Assembly: GCA_033060915.1 (NCBI GenBank)
Contig: CM065387.1
Span: 27,210,001-27,274,000, forward strand
Source of the DNA: Euryodendron excelsum
Taxonomy: Eukaryota > Streptophyta > Magnoliopsida > Ericales > Pentaphylacaceae
Direction: 5' to 3'
DNA: 64,000 bases
A program made the translations under genes and the position numbers. Positions 11,185-23,296 of the stretch are shown here, in pieces (position 1 is the first letter of the stretch; each line of letters begins with the position of its first letter). The notes under the pieces were generated by a model. It had not been told where the DNA came from. It was given only the letters and a program-made list of their open reading frames with translations, and ran no database searches.

Positions 11185-11203
11185 TGGCAACTCTGCTGGG
11201 GAC
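11185..11203 (+). other. primer-binding site of OG2 (tRNA-Arg type)
   Basis: TGGCAACTCTGCTGGGGAC lies 2 nt after the LTR end. It differs from the OG4 site (TGGCGACTCCACTGGGGAC) at three positions, all transitions. Complementarity to tRNA-Arg is the rule for Ogre-like elements. Confidence 0.75.
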
Positions 11204-12688
11204 ACTTAGAGGGTTAGGCCATAGTCATGTCTCTTCACTCTTCACCCATGTAATGTCTTCAATTAACTTGTCCAATTTTATCCACTTTCAATTTTCAAAA
11301 TCAAATTTTCAAAGTTATTTTTGAAAAACATGTATTTAACTCCACTCATATTATCTTGCATTAAGTTTGTCATTCACATACTAACTCTTGCATCTTTATT
11401 TTGTAGGTGGGCTGTTGTTTGCATTATTGTTTTATGTCATATTAACTGCTATGCATGAATGAACGTGATGAACAGGATGGATGGGAGTTGTTGGGCTCTT
11501 TTCTCTGCTTTCAAAAATCACACGCGCACTGCACGTGCACTTGCATTATGCGTATTTGTATTCTTTACCCTAATATATCCCTTCTAGTTAGAAGGGGGAA
11601 TGGTATATTGGTTGTAGGCAAGATGCTTTGTTAGTTTCTTCTCCTACGACCTCTTAATGATTCCCCCGCTCGGATCACCAACCGCTCATGGCACCACCTC
11701 GGGGAGTGGGCCTAGGTTTGAAGATCTGGGAACCAAGCCTTTTGAGGACACATTAGTAAACCCTCAACCTCATACTCATATAGACACCATGCATAGCCGA
11801 ACCTCTGCTGGATTTAGGACACGCACACCGTTTTCAAAACCATAGAGGAAAGGGCAACTACTTTTACTTTTCTTTATACCTGTTTATTCCTATTGGTATA
11901 ATAACTGTATTGTTACTGTTATAATGTCTGTCTAACTGTTCATATATGCATATTTACTTCAATGGCATTCTCTTTGCTTATACTCTATGCATACATTTTC
12001 ATGTATTACATATTCCATGTCAAGACGAGAGTTCCAAAGTAACTCAAGCCACTGCATTCTCATGCATATGATCAACCCAAAGAGAGTAACACCAAGTGCA
12101 CTCTCCAATGCATTACACTTACCCAAACCCTAAGGGTTCCCACTTAACTCTAAAGAATCATTGTATGCATTTGAAGTCATCCCATAAGAGGGACCCCAAT
12201 TCCTCTATATTCACGAAGATAGGGTTGCCAAGGAGACAAGGAGCAATCAAATCAACAAAGGTCTCTTAGCGACCCCTTCAACATCAAATCCAAAGAAGGC
12301 AAATCCGAAAACTCAAAAATAGTTTAGGATTTCATATGTGAAATTAGATAGGTGGAAGCTTGAAGAAAAATGTTCCCCCCTATTAAAGTGTACTCTATCT
12401 CTTTTATATTTTAAACCCAGAAGTTCAATGTACCCCTTTTTTGCAAATGAATGAATGTAGGGATGAGTATAGAGGCTTGATCAATGGTAAGATACTTGCA
12501 TACAGGGGCAAACCCCCTATCTCCAAAAGCCAATACATCATGATTAGTTTCCCTTTCAAGTAGGGGCATCCTTAAAGCATGCATTGCATAAAGATTTTTC
12601 AAAGCAAGACAGTGACTTTTTCCTTTTATTGGTTTTAGGTTCCTCTCCTCATTCCTCGTCGTTACATGCCGAAAGCTAAGGAACACTC
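11204..12688 (+). other. OG2 leader, non-coding
   Basis: About 1.5 kb between the primer site and the gag ATG. It is collinear with 35459-36911 (minus) of OG4 and 53698-55100 of OG5. No frame is conserved between the copies; the short open frames at 11657-11845 and 12411-12897 do not recur and are not supported as genes. Confidence 0.6.
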
Positions 12689-13925
12689 ATGGAGTCACTC
12701 ACACTCAATGCCTTAACTCTAATACCAGCAGAAGCAAAAGGGCTCAAACATAAGATTACTAAACTAGAAGGCATGCTCTCTTCATTCTTATCCCATGCAG
12801 GAACTACAACCCTTAAGCAGGCAAAGTCCTTGCAAACCCAAACCCATGAGGGACAAACAAAGATGGAGAGGAAAGACCAAGACCGTACCCCGACCATTGA
12901 TTACCAAGAACCTCCCCAAGCCAATTGCCACACCCCGACACCATTTAGGCTAGTCTTTAACCAAACCCCTAAGTCATATAATCTAGCCTACAAATACTTG
13001 CCCAACCATTTGGCCCTGACACCGAAAATTATCCCACTTTGAAGCATAAAACCCAAAGCCCCTTCAATTCCCAAACCACTGACCCAATTGTCATGACACC
13101 AAAACTTGATCCCCGGCCTCCAACGACATCTAGGACAGCTCTCCAACCTAGGTTTTCACTAAATTCGCTTGCACGCAAACCATAGCTTACTTCGGTCTCC
13201 CAGCTGCCGAATATTTGAAACCTATACCCCCTCGACCTCGGCCTAATCCTTTGCCAACTCATTTTAACCCAAAAGCATACTATGAATACCATTCGAGTAG
13301 CCAAGCACACGATACTGAAGGCTGCTGGACCCTCAAGAATAAAATTCAAGACTTGATAGATAATAAGATCATCGGCTTAGGACCAGTGAACCCTCCTCCG
13401 AACGCCACTACGAACCCTCTACCAGACCACACCGTCAACGTCATTACGGAGTTTGGAACGACAAGGTTTGGTTTGCCACATGCCAAGAGATATAGTATGA
13501 GGATGGGGAGAAAATGGAATGGGGAGATGAGGCAGTGTCATGCCTGGTTATGGGGCTACCCCGATAAGATGCCAGTCCCCGAATATGAACTCGTGAGTGA
13601 ATCTGCTGAGAAGGTTAACCAAGAGCCATTCAAACCCAGTGATAGGAACCCGCCACTATGCATGCCTAAGGAATACTAGAGTAGAAAACCCCGAGCTCAG
13701 GTCAAGTCTATTAAGCTAGAAGAAGACACGCTACCCAAATGGATTATTAAAGAAACTAAGGAGCTAGCAGAGGAAGGCAAAAGGGTTGAAGAAGCGGACA
13801 GTTGCAGTATCATTGCCAATTCACTTAGAGCTATGGGAGAAACCTCTACCTGTCTTGCCGTGGCCAAGGATCCCAACCATGAATGGAGCATCGAGGATAT
13901 TGGCATTATCCTGAAACCCGACTAG
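12689..13925 (+). pseudogene. gag: OG2 gag-like frame (Tat/Ogre type), frameshifted
   Basis: The start is the ATG at 12689, matched by the OG4 frame start (35458, minus); both proteins begin ME-LTL and share a KHKIT/KHKMT-EGMLSS segment. The first frame stops at 13042; the homologous sequence continues in another frame from about 13200. There PIPPRPRPNPLPTHFNP precedes a Cys/His cluster (YHSSSQAHDTEGCW) and LKNKIQDLIDNKIIG, then NPLPDHTVNVI: the C-terminal gag/spacer signature of Tat/Ogre elements, a nucleic-acid-binding region next to protease in full elements. One in-frame stop (13677) lies before the final stop at 13923-13925. At about 410 codons, with no recognisable capsid domain and no pol after it, this is an internally deleted gag. 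OG4 and OGH carry relatives. Confidence 0.75.
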
Positions 13926-14322
13926 ACACTTTCTGTTTCAAAAGCATACAAGAGATGGGTGTTTTCGCCTAATTTTTTTTCTATCTCTTTACATTTTGTT
14001 CTTAAATTAATATCTACATTCCTATTTCTTTAAAGAGAACCATATGCTTTTCACTTACATAATAAAGTGATTAAGTCCTTTTATTCAATACTGTTATCTT
14101 ATATTTCTCTTGTGAATGGTGATTATTTCCTACGTAAGGGGCTGGGCTTATCTTATGGAATGATCTGACTTGCAGGGATAATAACATGAGTTAACCACTC
14201 GCCAAATGATTAGCTTTTTGAAGAGAGAAAAAGAATAAGGATGAGTGAGGAAACTACCCAAACACAACACTTGCGAGACACCGAAGCTAAGCAATATGTG
14301 GCCAGACTATCAAGATGAAGAG
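13926..14322 (+). other. OG2 post-gag non-coding segment, left part
   Basis: This is collinear with 47627-48010 (OGH) and with the minus strand around 33830-34195 (OG4). It contains no conserved frame. It is split from its continuation (19892 onward) by the OG3 solo LTR. Confidence 0.6.
14318..14322. repeat. target-site duplication of OG3, left copy (aagag)
   Basis: aagag directly precedes the TGTAAGCA start of OG3 and recurs at 19892-19896 directly after its end. The unoccupied site is seen in OGH at about 48010-48024 (GGAAGAGGAGCCATC). Confidence 0.9.
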
Positions 14323-14544
14323 TGTAAGCACCCCATTTTTGACCGCTCGGCAGTTTACACTCCGTCCATACTTGTTTTTAAGTCATTTTGGGCATATTCC
14401 AATCGAAACCAATCCTTTAGGTCCAAATTCCGTCTTTCCATCACTTCGCGGGCCTGTCAGGCCCCAATAGAGGCAAAATGACCAAAATGCCCTTAGGGGG
14501 CATTGTCCTTTCTTATTCCAATTCCAGTCCCTCTCTCGAGACAG

Positions 14545-14770
14545 TTTATTCCTCGAGACGGTCCGAGTAGCAAAACTACTCACAAAACCGTTAGAGTGGC
14601 GGAAACACTCACAAAACCGTTAGAGTAGCGGAAATACTCACAGACCCGTTAGAATAGCGAAAATACTCACAAATCATCAACCCCGTCCGAGTAGCGGAAA
14701 TACTCACAAATCATCAAACCCGTCCGAGTAGCGGAAATACTCACACCGTTAGAGTGGCGGAAACACTCAA
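14545..14770. repeat. tandem repeat of hairpin units GAGTAGCGGAAATACTC
   Basis: About six units of 29-43 bp, each holding a short inverted repeat (GAGTA...TACTC or GAGTG...CACTC) preceded by CCGTTA or CCGTCC. Other LTRs carry two or three such units (about 7120-7250, 27590-27740, 41100-41250, 45050-45190, 49455-49650, 59830-59990). Confidence 0.75.
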
Positions 14771-14856
14771 AACCTAGGTCAACACCAGTGGCTGTTAGCC
14801 CACTTCGGTGAAAAATGACCAAATTACCCTTAGGACCTTTTTCGAGACTTTCCGGT

Positions 14857-15800
14857 CAAGATGACCATTTTGCCCCTAGGCATCCGAATGCCCCGGGAAC
14901 CACACCGGCTTTGGGCATCAAACCGGTAACCTCCTGAGAATACTTTTTATAGTATTCTCAGCCTTCCTTTACCTTTCCGGACCATTCCGAGTCAGTTCCA
15001 GCAAACCCGGTACAAAATGACCGTTTTGCCCCTAGAGGGCTGGTCTCTTTCTTTGACCACACCGACTCAGTGTATCAAACCGGTAACCTCCTGAGAATAC
15101 GTTTTATAGTATTCTCCGCCTTCCTTTACCTTTCCGGACCATTCCGAGTCAGTTCCGGCAAACCCGGTACAAAATAACCGTTTTGCCCCTAGAGGGCCGG
15201 TCTCTTTCTTTGACCACACCGGCTCTGGGTATCAAACCGATAACCTCCCGAGAATAATTTTTATAGTATTCTCAACCTTCCTTTATCTTTCCAGACCATT
15301 CCGAGTCAGTTCCGGCAAACCCGGTACAAAATGATCGTTTTGCCCCTAGAAGGCCGGTCTCCTTCTTTGACCACACCTGCTCTGGGTATCAAACCGGTAA
15401 TGTCCCGAGAATACTTTTTATAGTGTTCTCGACCTTCCTTTACCTTTACGGATCATTCTGAGTCAGTTCCGGCAAACCCGGTACAAAATGACCGTTTTGC
15501 CCTTGGTGGGCCGGTCTCCTTTTTCGACCACACCGGCTCTGGGTATCAAACCGGCACCCTCCTGAGACTACTTTTTATAGTGTTCTTAACCTCCTTTTAC
15601 CTTTCTGGATCTTTCCGAGTCAGTTCCGGCCAACCCAGTGTGAAATGACCGTTTTGCCCTTGGTGGGCCGATCTCCTTTTCCGACCACGCCGGCTCTGGA
15701 AATCAAATTGGAAACCTCTGGGAACATTCTAAATAATGTTTACAGATCTCAAATCTTTTTCCGGGACAATCCGAGTTCGCCCCGGCAGTTTCTTAGTCCG
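14857..15800. repeat. six tandem units of about 156 bp in OG3
   Basis: Units recur at about 14857, 15014, 15171, 15327, 15484 and 15642, each marked by a GACCGTTTTGCCCCTAG-like box, a CACCGGCTCTGGGTATCAAA box and a TTTTTATAGTATTCTC box. Fewer units occur in the other LTRs: about three at 7440-7830, four at 27010-27510 (minus), and degenerate sets at 40530-41010, 45370-45730 and 49870-50200. Confidence 0.8.
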
Positions 15801-16146
15801 ATTGATCGTTTTGCCCATAAAGGCTCAGTCGACCTTTCCGACACATCCAATCTTCATTTTTCAAGTCAAATATCTCTAGGACACTATTTTAAGTGTTCCT
15901 GCTCCTTTCCGGTCTTCCGGGTCATTCCCGGCTCCTCCAAATCATTCCCGGACTTTCCGGAGTCACTCCTAGTGAAGCCAGGCTAAAAATTGCATGGTAG
16001 TCACTAGTACAGGCGCCCAAATCTAGTCAAAGATACGTTGCTTGCCGACCTTAAATCTTTCCTAATTGGCTGGCGCCACTACTAGTGGCGCTAGTGTAGA
16101 ATTTGGCCTAGCGCCACTGCAACAGGCTCCAGGTTTGTCTTCCCTC

Positions 16147-16154
16147 TATAAATA
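16147..16154 (+). promoter_or_regulatory. TATA box, first copy, OG3
   Basis: TATAAATA lies 56 bp downstream of the perfect palindrome GCGCCACTACTAGTGGCGC (16073-16091). Confidence 0.65.
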
Positions 16155-16582
16155 CAGAGCCTCATTTAACGTGAAAGGGGTCTGCAAACTTAACCTAAAA
16201 ATCTTATATTTCAATATACAGAGCTCGAGCACCTCCAAAACCCTAGCCTCCCTAGGTTCTCCCAAACCCTAGCCACTATACACAAACCCTAGCCTCCTAT
16301 ACACTCATACACTCCCCCATACACTCATACACTAGCCTTCAACCACTCTCTGAAGACTTGAAGAGCAGCCATCCAAAGCTTGAAGACAATCCTTGGAGAT
16401 TGAAGGTGAAGATCAAGACCGAAGACCGAAGACCGAAGACTGCACGGCATGCAAAATAAACAAGAAACAAGGTAGGCTAGTAGTGGCGCCAAGCCAAAAA
16501 ATGGCCTAGCGCCACTCCTAGTGGCGCTACTGTAGAATTTGGCCTAGTGCCACTGCAATAGGCGCCAGGTTTGTCTTCCCTC

Positions 16583-16590
16583 TATAAATA
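16583..16590 (+). promoter_or_regulatory. TATA box, second copy, OG3
   Basis: The duplicate of the box at 16147, 436 bp downstream, with the same flanks. Confidence 0.65.
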
Positions 16591-17479
16591 CAGAGCCTCA
16601 TTTAACGTGAAAGGAGTTTGCAAACTTAACCTAAAAATCCTATATTTTGATATACAGAGCTCGAGCACCTCCAAAACCCTAGCCTCCCTAGGTTCTCCCA
16701 AACCCTAGCCACTATACACAAACCCTAGCCTCCTATACACTCATACACTCCCCCATACACTCATACACTAGCCTTCAACCACTCTCTGAAGACTTGAAGA
16801 GCAGCCATCCAAAGCTTGAAGACAATCCTTGGAGACTGAAGGTGAAGATCAAGACCGAAGACCGAAGACCGAAGACTGCACGGCACGCAAAATAAACAAG
16901 AAACAAGGTAGGCTTTCTCTTTAATTTTCTGCACTTCCCCCCTCTCTCTTCTCTCTCCAACCCACTTGGGTTTTCTCTGTTTTAATCCCCCATCTCTTTC
17001 CCCCCCTTTCTTTGCATGCTTGAAACAAGGGGACTCCCGGTCCATGTGTAGGATTAGACTATTGGAGAGTCACCGTGTCGGGGGCTTTCTTCTAGTCTAA
17101 CCAAAGACCACGTGGGTCCGGCCCCCTTGATTATGTGGTGAAGCCTTAGCCTTGTATGTTCACGACCCCAAATTGCATTGTGCATATCATAATCTTGCAT
17201 CTTCCAAAATTCGTTTTCAAAGTTGTTTTCAAAATTCTTTTCAAACTTTGTTTTCAAAATTGCATCAAATCTCTTTTTCAAAAACATGTTTTTAAAATCA
17301 CAATTCTAGGGTGATTCTAGCCTTTCCATGGCTAGGGTTGCTTTAGGAAAGTGTTACATTAAAAGTGACCTTTTGGTCTATATTTTCAAACATTATTGTT
17401 TTCAAAACCACTTTCTTAAAGTGGTTCTGGCCCTCCTACGGCTAGAATCGCTTTAGGAAAGTGAGATGTTTTTATACTT

Positions 17480-19345
17480 TCCAAAAACTCTCTCTTCAAA
17501 AATCTCGTCCTAAAAATCTTTTTTTCAACATACTTTCCTAAAACTCTCATTTCCAAAATTGTTTTAAAAAACTCCCCTCCAAAATCTATTTTTCAAAACC
17601 CCCTTTTTTTCAACTCCTTTCCAAAACTCTCTCCTAAAAATTCACTTTCTACAAACACTCCCTAAAAAATCTTTCCAAAAACTCTCTTTTTCAAAATGTC
17701 CCTTCTAGAAATTCCCCTTTAGGATTTCCTTCCAAAATCTATGTTTCCAAAAACACACTTTCCAAAAACTCCTCCCTAGGATTCCCTTCTAGAAAACCTT
17801 CGTTTCCAAAAACGCGTTTTCCAAAAACTCTTTCCTTAGAGCCCAAGTCAAGCCCTAGAGCCCACAATTAGGAAACCCTAATTTTCTTTCCAAAAATGTG
17901 ATTTTCCAAACTTTGCCCCAAACCTAGGTTTCCAAAACCTTTTGTTTTCACATCCAAACTATACACGTTTTCAAAACCTATTTTCTACGTCAAAACTATA
18001 ATTTTTCAAATCTAGGGTTTCTAGAATCTCCCTTTCCAAATCCTTGCCAAATCCTATCTTCCCTTTAGGAAACCAAATCCAATCCCTTCCTAATCCAAAC
18101 CTTTCTTAATTCAATTCCTTCCTAAACCATAAGTTTCCTATACTTAAACTTTAAATCTTTCCTTAAATTTCAAAATCCAACTCTTTCTTAATTCAAATCC
18201 TTCTTAAATTTCCACTTTCCTAAATCTTAAGTTTCCAAAAATTGAACATAAAAATCTTTCCTAATTCAACCCTTTCCTAATTCTACCCCCTTTCTAAATC
18301 TTAACTTTCCAAATACAAGTTTTCAAAACCTTTCCTAAATTCAAGCCTTTCCGAATTTCAAGACTTTCTAAAATTCAAACTCTAAAACTTTCTAAATCTT
18401 AAACTTTCTAAATTTCAAATCTTTCTAAAGTTCTAAGCTTCCTAAATTCAAAACTTTCTTAAGTTAAATCTTTCTAAGCCCTAAAACTTTCTAAATTCTA
18501 AACTCTCTTAAACTTCAAATCTTTCCAAATCTAAGACTTTTCTAAACTCAAAACTTTCCTCATTCAAACATTTCCTAAAATAAAAACTTTCCTTTTTCAA
18601 ACCTTTTCCAAAACAAAATTTTCTTATTTTCAAAACTCCCTTGTTTTCAAAACTTTTCTAATTCAAAACTTCCTTTTTTTCAAACATTCCAAAATTTAAA
18701 ACTTTCTTAATTCAAAACTTTCCTAATTTCAAACTTTCCAAAAATGACACTTTCCTAATTCGAAACTTTCCTAATCTAAATTTTTCCTAAATTTCAAGTT
18801 TCCAAATCTTTCAAAATCTTCCAAATCTAACATTCCAATCCAATCTTTCTTAATCTCAAGTCTTTCCTAGGTCTCCTACCTTTTCTAAGTCTAGGTTTCC
18901 TAAACCTCCTTCTTCCCAAAAACAAGTCTTTCCAAAATCAATCTTTCCAAAGCAAGTCCAATCCTCTCCATTCCAATTTCAAATCTCCTCTTCTAATTTC
19001 AAATCAAATTCAATGCCTAATTCAATTTCCTTCTTCAATCCAATCTTCTATTTTCAATCGGACTCCGGTCCGAACTACGACTGACCTGATTCCACCAAAG
19101 GGATACGTAGGCAACCTTCATAGGTGCGGTCACAATACTTTTCAAACTTTCAATTCCACCCTCATGGGTGCGGTTTCCAAAATATTTTCAAATCTCAAAT
19201 TCCAATCTATTTTCAAAATTTCAATTTTCAAATTTCTACTTTCAATTTTCAAACTTTCCAATTTCAATGCCATCTCTTCAAATCTATTTTCAAATCAAAT
19301 CAATCTCTTTCCAAATCTATTTTTCAATTCTCTTCTATTGCACTT
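17480..19345 (+). repeat. G-depleted degenerate repeat tract, OG3 (representative of all large LTRs)
   Basis: About 1.9 kb made of 12-20-nt variations on AAACTTTCCTAAATTC, with very few G on the sense strand. Equivalent tracts: about 8996-10640 and 51370-53160 (plus); 2860-3760, 24380-25805, 37470-39265, 56390-58090 and 62340-64000 (minus, reading as GGAAAGTTT on the plus strand). By position it would lie in the transcript leader downstream of the TATA box. Confidence 0.8.
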
Positions 19346-19891
19346 GCATATCATGCATCATGTTAGTTTCTTTTCAAGCATTGTTTTTCTAAAGTGGATA
19401 GGATTGAACCATAGTTAATTAACGACTCTCATAGGTGAATCTAGGGTAGATTGGCATGTATGTACCGAAAGGGCGGGGTAGGGTGATAGCTTAGTGCATC
19501 TTCCCTACACGTAACCAACCTCCGAACCTAGATCACTGATTTCAAAGACCTAAAAGGAGTTATTTTTCTAAAAAGGGCTAAATGTTTTCTAAAGGTTGCC
19601 AAACAACCTGTTTTCCTAAAAAACCCTCTCTTGAGGAGATATTTTCAAAATTGTTTTTCAAAAACCGTAAGTGTAGTCTTCGGATTACTCTTAGTTTCTA
19701 GGTGACCTAACTCACCTTAATCAAGTTAGGTGGCAACTCCGAATCTTTTTCAAAAGCCCTTTATTCAAACATGTTTTCAATTCAAACCTAGTCGCACTCA
19801 TTCTTCTAGGAGGGTGAGTTCTAACGAGAGAGTACAAGATTTTTCCTGCTTGGGTGAGTATTCCTCGAGTGCGAAAAATCTGGGCGCGACA

Positions 19892-21453
19892 AAGAGGAGC
19901 CATCTTTTACTTATCCCATATATAAAAAATAAAAAAAAGAGAGAGAAATGTGTTTATACTCCCTTTGCTTAGCCCTTAGTGCCTCGTAACAAGCGAAGTT
20001 TTCCTTTTCTACCCCGATCCAAGACTGCCCCCCCCCCCCCCCCCCAACACTAAGGCAGACAATAATGGGGAACTCTAAGAATGACATCCATCCTCTATCG
20101 TGCTAGGGCAGCGGTGAAGGCTCTATGAATCAAGCAATCTAGTTCAAAGTGAAAAAAAGACCCTCATTTCATTTCCTATATTGTCAGAAGCCACCCCTTG
20201 CCAAACCCGTTGAGCCATTTATCTTCTTTTGAGAAAACCCCAACCTAGGGATCACCGCCCACAATGGGTTAGATTGAATTGTTAAGGAAAAGGTCTAAGA
20301 GAAAAAAAAAAAGGGTTGTAAAATTGTTCATTTTATAAAAGAAAAGAAAAGAGATGAAAAAAAAATCTAAGAAAAAGGCCTGAAGAGAACCATGATTGTG
20401 TCATCCTGAAAAGCATAATAAGAAGACTCAAAGAGAAGAGAGTCATGTTTATCTCAAAAAAGCATATAGAATGGTTGAAAGAAAAGAGTCATTTTCACCC
20501 TAAGAAGTATATATAGTAAGAGCAAGGAGGAAATTTAACAATGATCCTAGGTTACAAAGAAGTCCATTAGAAACAATAGTTTCGAGCCTTTACACTTTCT
20601 TGCAAAAACCTAAAACCATGGCCAACATTACAACCCTATTGAAGTCCACTCTGATTGAAAATGGATTGTCTGATCTAAATGAGCTAGAGACGTTGCCGAA
20701 GCAAAAAAAGGATGCTAACCCTACTGGAAAATATAGTCAAGGATGGTATGGATCTAAACCCTGTTGAAAGTAACATCGAATTTGAGCCTACATATCCCAT
20801 TGTTTCAATAACCCCATAACCTAGCCTACATTACAGTCCTAAAGCAAAGTCTCCTTAGTTTGAAGGACTGGCCATTTATCGCTCTACTAAAGGTCAGGTA
20901 AGTTGTTGCCAAAGCTTCAAGGGTTGAGCGTTTCAGCCCAATAATCCTATACACTAACCCCGAGGAAGAGAATTGGAGATGGTCAAAAGGTTGAGAGAGG
21001 TGCGAAGTGCTATCATCCAGTCAAGGTAAGGTTCAGCCAAATGAGAGACCCAGCCCTCGAAAAGGAAGGAGTTACCATTCCAAAGACACAAAGTTTGATA
21101 GCACTCCTTGTCATTCCGTTAACTAGTATATTTCTAATATGTGCATGCATCTTCATAAAAAAAAAAAATCGGCATGAGCTTTGCATACATAGGACATAAC
21201 TCCCTGTAGAAACAGAAACTACCAACACAGTTTAATATCAACCCATATAATAAATATACATTATCATCGTCTCTACACATGCATCTGATCATATACTTAG
21301 CTATAAAAATCATAAATATCTTTGCCTGTCTATGCATCTAACTATCATAAATATCCATCTTTGTACAAAATTTACAAAATAAAACTGTTTAACATAAATA
21401 CACCTATAGGATAGGGGTAGAAGAAGATCAGGGTCTACGACAAGGGGCATCTG
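19892..21453 (+). other. OG2 post-gag non-coding segment, right part
   Basis: It continues the segment broken at 14322 and is collinear with 48015-48913 (OGH) and with the reverse of about 32224-33820 (OG4). It holds a run of 18 C (20028-20045) and purine-rich low-complexity stretches near 20300. No frame is shared between the copies, and no pol motif was recognised. Confidence 0.55.
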
Positions 21454-23296
21454 TCAAAGGTCAAAATCGATATCCTCCGGATCGAAATCTCTGATACTCG
21501 GTATAGGAGGAGGTGGATAACTACTAGAGGCATTAACATTCTACCAAGAAGACACAATTGGAATCAGCAAGGTAGAGGAATAACTAAACTGGCAGAGCGA
21601 AAGGAAGAAGAAGGGAAAGGAAAACATAACCCGCCAACTCTCATCTGGGCTAACCGAGCCATTAAGGAAGCCACCTCTGCCTGGTACTGATCCCACTCCA
21701 TTTCGTACTGGTCCCTCTAGTCTCTCACCACAGAAAACTTAGCCTAAGGCACGTATCCTCCAGCTTGGAACTGCAAGTCAACCACCTCTTGGCCAATAGC
21801 GTATCCGCCAACCACCACCTCAAAACGAGTGAAGGCACCCACAGAATGAGCCCCGAAGTGTGCAGCGTAGTCAGCATTTGGAGGAAGCAAGAACCTGGTG
21901 CCCGGCTGGCGCTCCTAATAGGGAATAGGAGCTCCCTCACCAAAGCCGTAAACATGTACTCCGATGGATCTCCTACTGACCGGAACTCCTCATGAAACTG
22001 GCGCCATTGACAATCCCCTAAGTAAGACTCCCAAGAATCATCGCTGAGAAAGGAAGCCCTCGATAGGGACAACGGGACCAAGTACCGCACTGTCTCATAA
22101 TGAATTGACCCAATAAAGGGCCGCCAAGTCACGTCCCTCACCTCGATCAACTCTAGGTTCGCCCGTAGCGTCATGAAGTCAGTAATCTCTGATCATTGGG
22201 CTACCCGGTCATGAGCCCACCTCAAAGCACAAGGGTAAAGGTCATCCTCGATAACTGTAGGGTGACGAACAAGCAGGTACTCGTAGCTCCACTAAACAAG
22301 AAAAGGCCAGAAACCAATCATGCTGCCCCAACGAGAGGAAGTCCGGACCCACATCGATCGCAAAAAGCAGCTAAAGGAGAAGAACCCCCAATCCAGCTCT
22401 AGCAAGGCCCCAATATCAACTACTATGCTAACCAACCGAAAAGGCACGAGCAACTAGTTGTTATTGCAGAAGCAGCTGAAGATGATATACAAAATAAGTC
22501 ACTGCCTCATGATGTCTAGCCGGGCAGGTGGTAGCTAAACAGCAAAAGTACTGTCATCCCAATTGAGCCAGGAGACTAGGAAGGCAGAATGCTCAGGAGG
22601 GGGCAAGTCTAGCAAAATGCATGTATTGGCTCTACTTACTGCAAGGTGATCCACCAACCGAATAAGGAAAGCCTTGTGATGATTGCCCAGTCTAAAGGGG
22701 TGAGTCCCAACTCAAAGCCCACAAAATGGAATGTCCCGGTCTCTCTAAACCACCTCTCAATAAGTGCCAACACTAGATGTCAATTCAGGCGGTTAGCCTG
22801 TAATTCCATGAAAGCCCCGAACCCAATCTCAGCTAAGAAAGCCCGGTAAGATGGAGCAGCCCATTGTACGGTCATAAACACCTGATGGATGGCCCCTCTA
22901 AAGGCTGTGTGAACGCATGGAGGAGGCAGGTGTTGTCTAGAGTACACACTGGGATGATAGGCAAGGTCCCTCAGTGATGGAATGTCTGGTAGCTCCAAGT
23001 CGCCTAACTCAGCGTCTGTCTGTCTGTGCCAAGTGGAGGCTCTCCCATAACTTGCCACCTGATCTCCAAAGCCGGGGGCCTCAACCTTGACCTCCACCTC
23101 TGCCTCAAAAGCCGCCTCAACTAGAGGAAAATGATTGATTGGCGGTTTACTCCCCATGCCGCTTTGGCTAGAAGAAGTCGGTCTTGCTGATCATTGACTA
23201 CCTCTGGATTGACTGGAACTGCTAACGAAGTTTGTCCGAGCCACCTTCCCAGAGCAGCGTCTCCTCTCAAAACCGTCATCACCTGCATTTGCCATC
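21454..23296 (-). pseudogene. antisense plant-mobile-domain (PMD) gene of OG2, decayed
   Basis: It lies opposite to the OG2 transcript. The ATG is at 23295, one base after a splice acceptor (TTTTTAG, ending 23297). The frame has a Ser/Arg-rich N-terminus, the segment DIPSLRDLAYHPSVYSRQHL, a central helix-rich part with AAPSYRAFLAEIGFGAF, then LALIERWFRETGTFHF, which matches the PMD (aminotransferase-like) family signature of an ERW-x-ET-x-TFHF block. A later part reads RDVTWRPFIGSIHYETVRYLVPLSLSR (split by me at 20 in use: RDVTWRPFIG, SIHYETVRYL). A 98-bp intron (21638-21541, GT...AG) leads to a last exon ending DFDPEDIDFDL and TGA at 21454-21456. Several in-frame stops, mostly explicable by single transitions, and at least one frameshift near 21850 kill it. 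PMD proteins occur both as host silencing factors and as cargo of mobile elements; the role here is unknown. Confidence 0.75.

Larger units (their letters stand above)
16043..16914 (+). repeat. 436-bp tandem duplication of the OG3 promoter region
   Basis: Two nearly identical copies (about 16043-16478 and 16479-16914) each carry a palindrome, a TATA box and the following leader up to ACAAGGTAGGCT. The break lies at an AGTAGTGGCGCC half-palindrome. No other LTR in the window has it. Confidence 0.85.
14323..19891 (+). mobile_element. OG3: solo LTR, 5.57 kb
   Basis: It starts TGTAAGCACCCC, ends GGGCGCGACA and is flanked by aagag on both sides, with no primer site or internal sequence. It is therefore a solo LTR left by recombination between the two LTRs of a former full element. 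It is the longest LTR in the window because of three local expansions: the GAGTA hairpin repeats, six 156-bp units and a 436-bp tandem duplication of the promoter. Downstream are the G-poor tract (about 17480-19345), the conserved block (19456-19536) and the primer-site echo TGGCAACTC (19731-19739). TCGCACTC (19792-19799) and GAGTGCGA (19867-19874) are an inverted pair near the end. Confidence 0.9.

Noticed and set aside
20028..20045. Runs of 18 C here and 19 C at 50848-50866 as functional elements
   Set aside because: Single homopolymers in non-equivalent places; most likely slippage, and prone to sequencing error.
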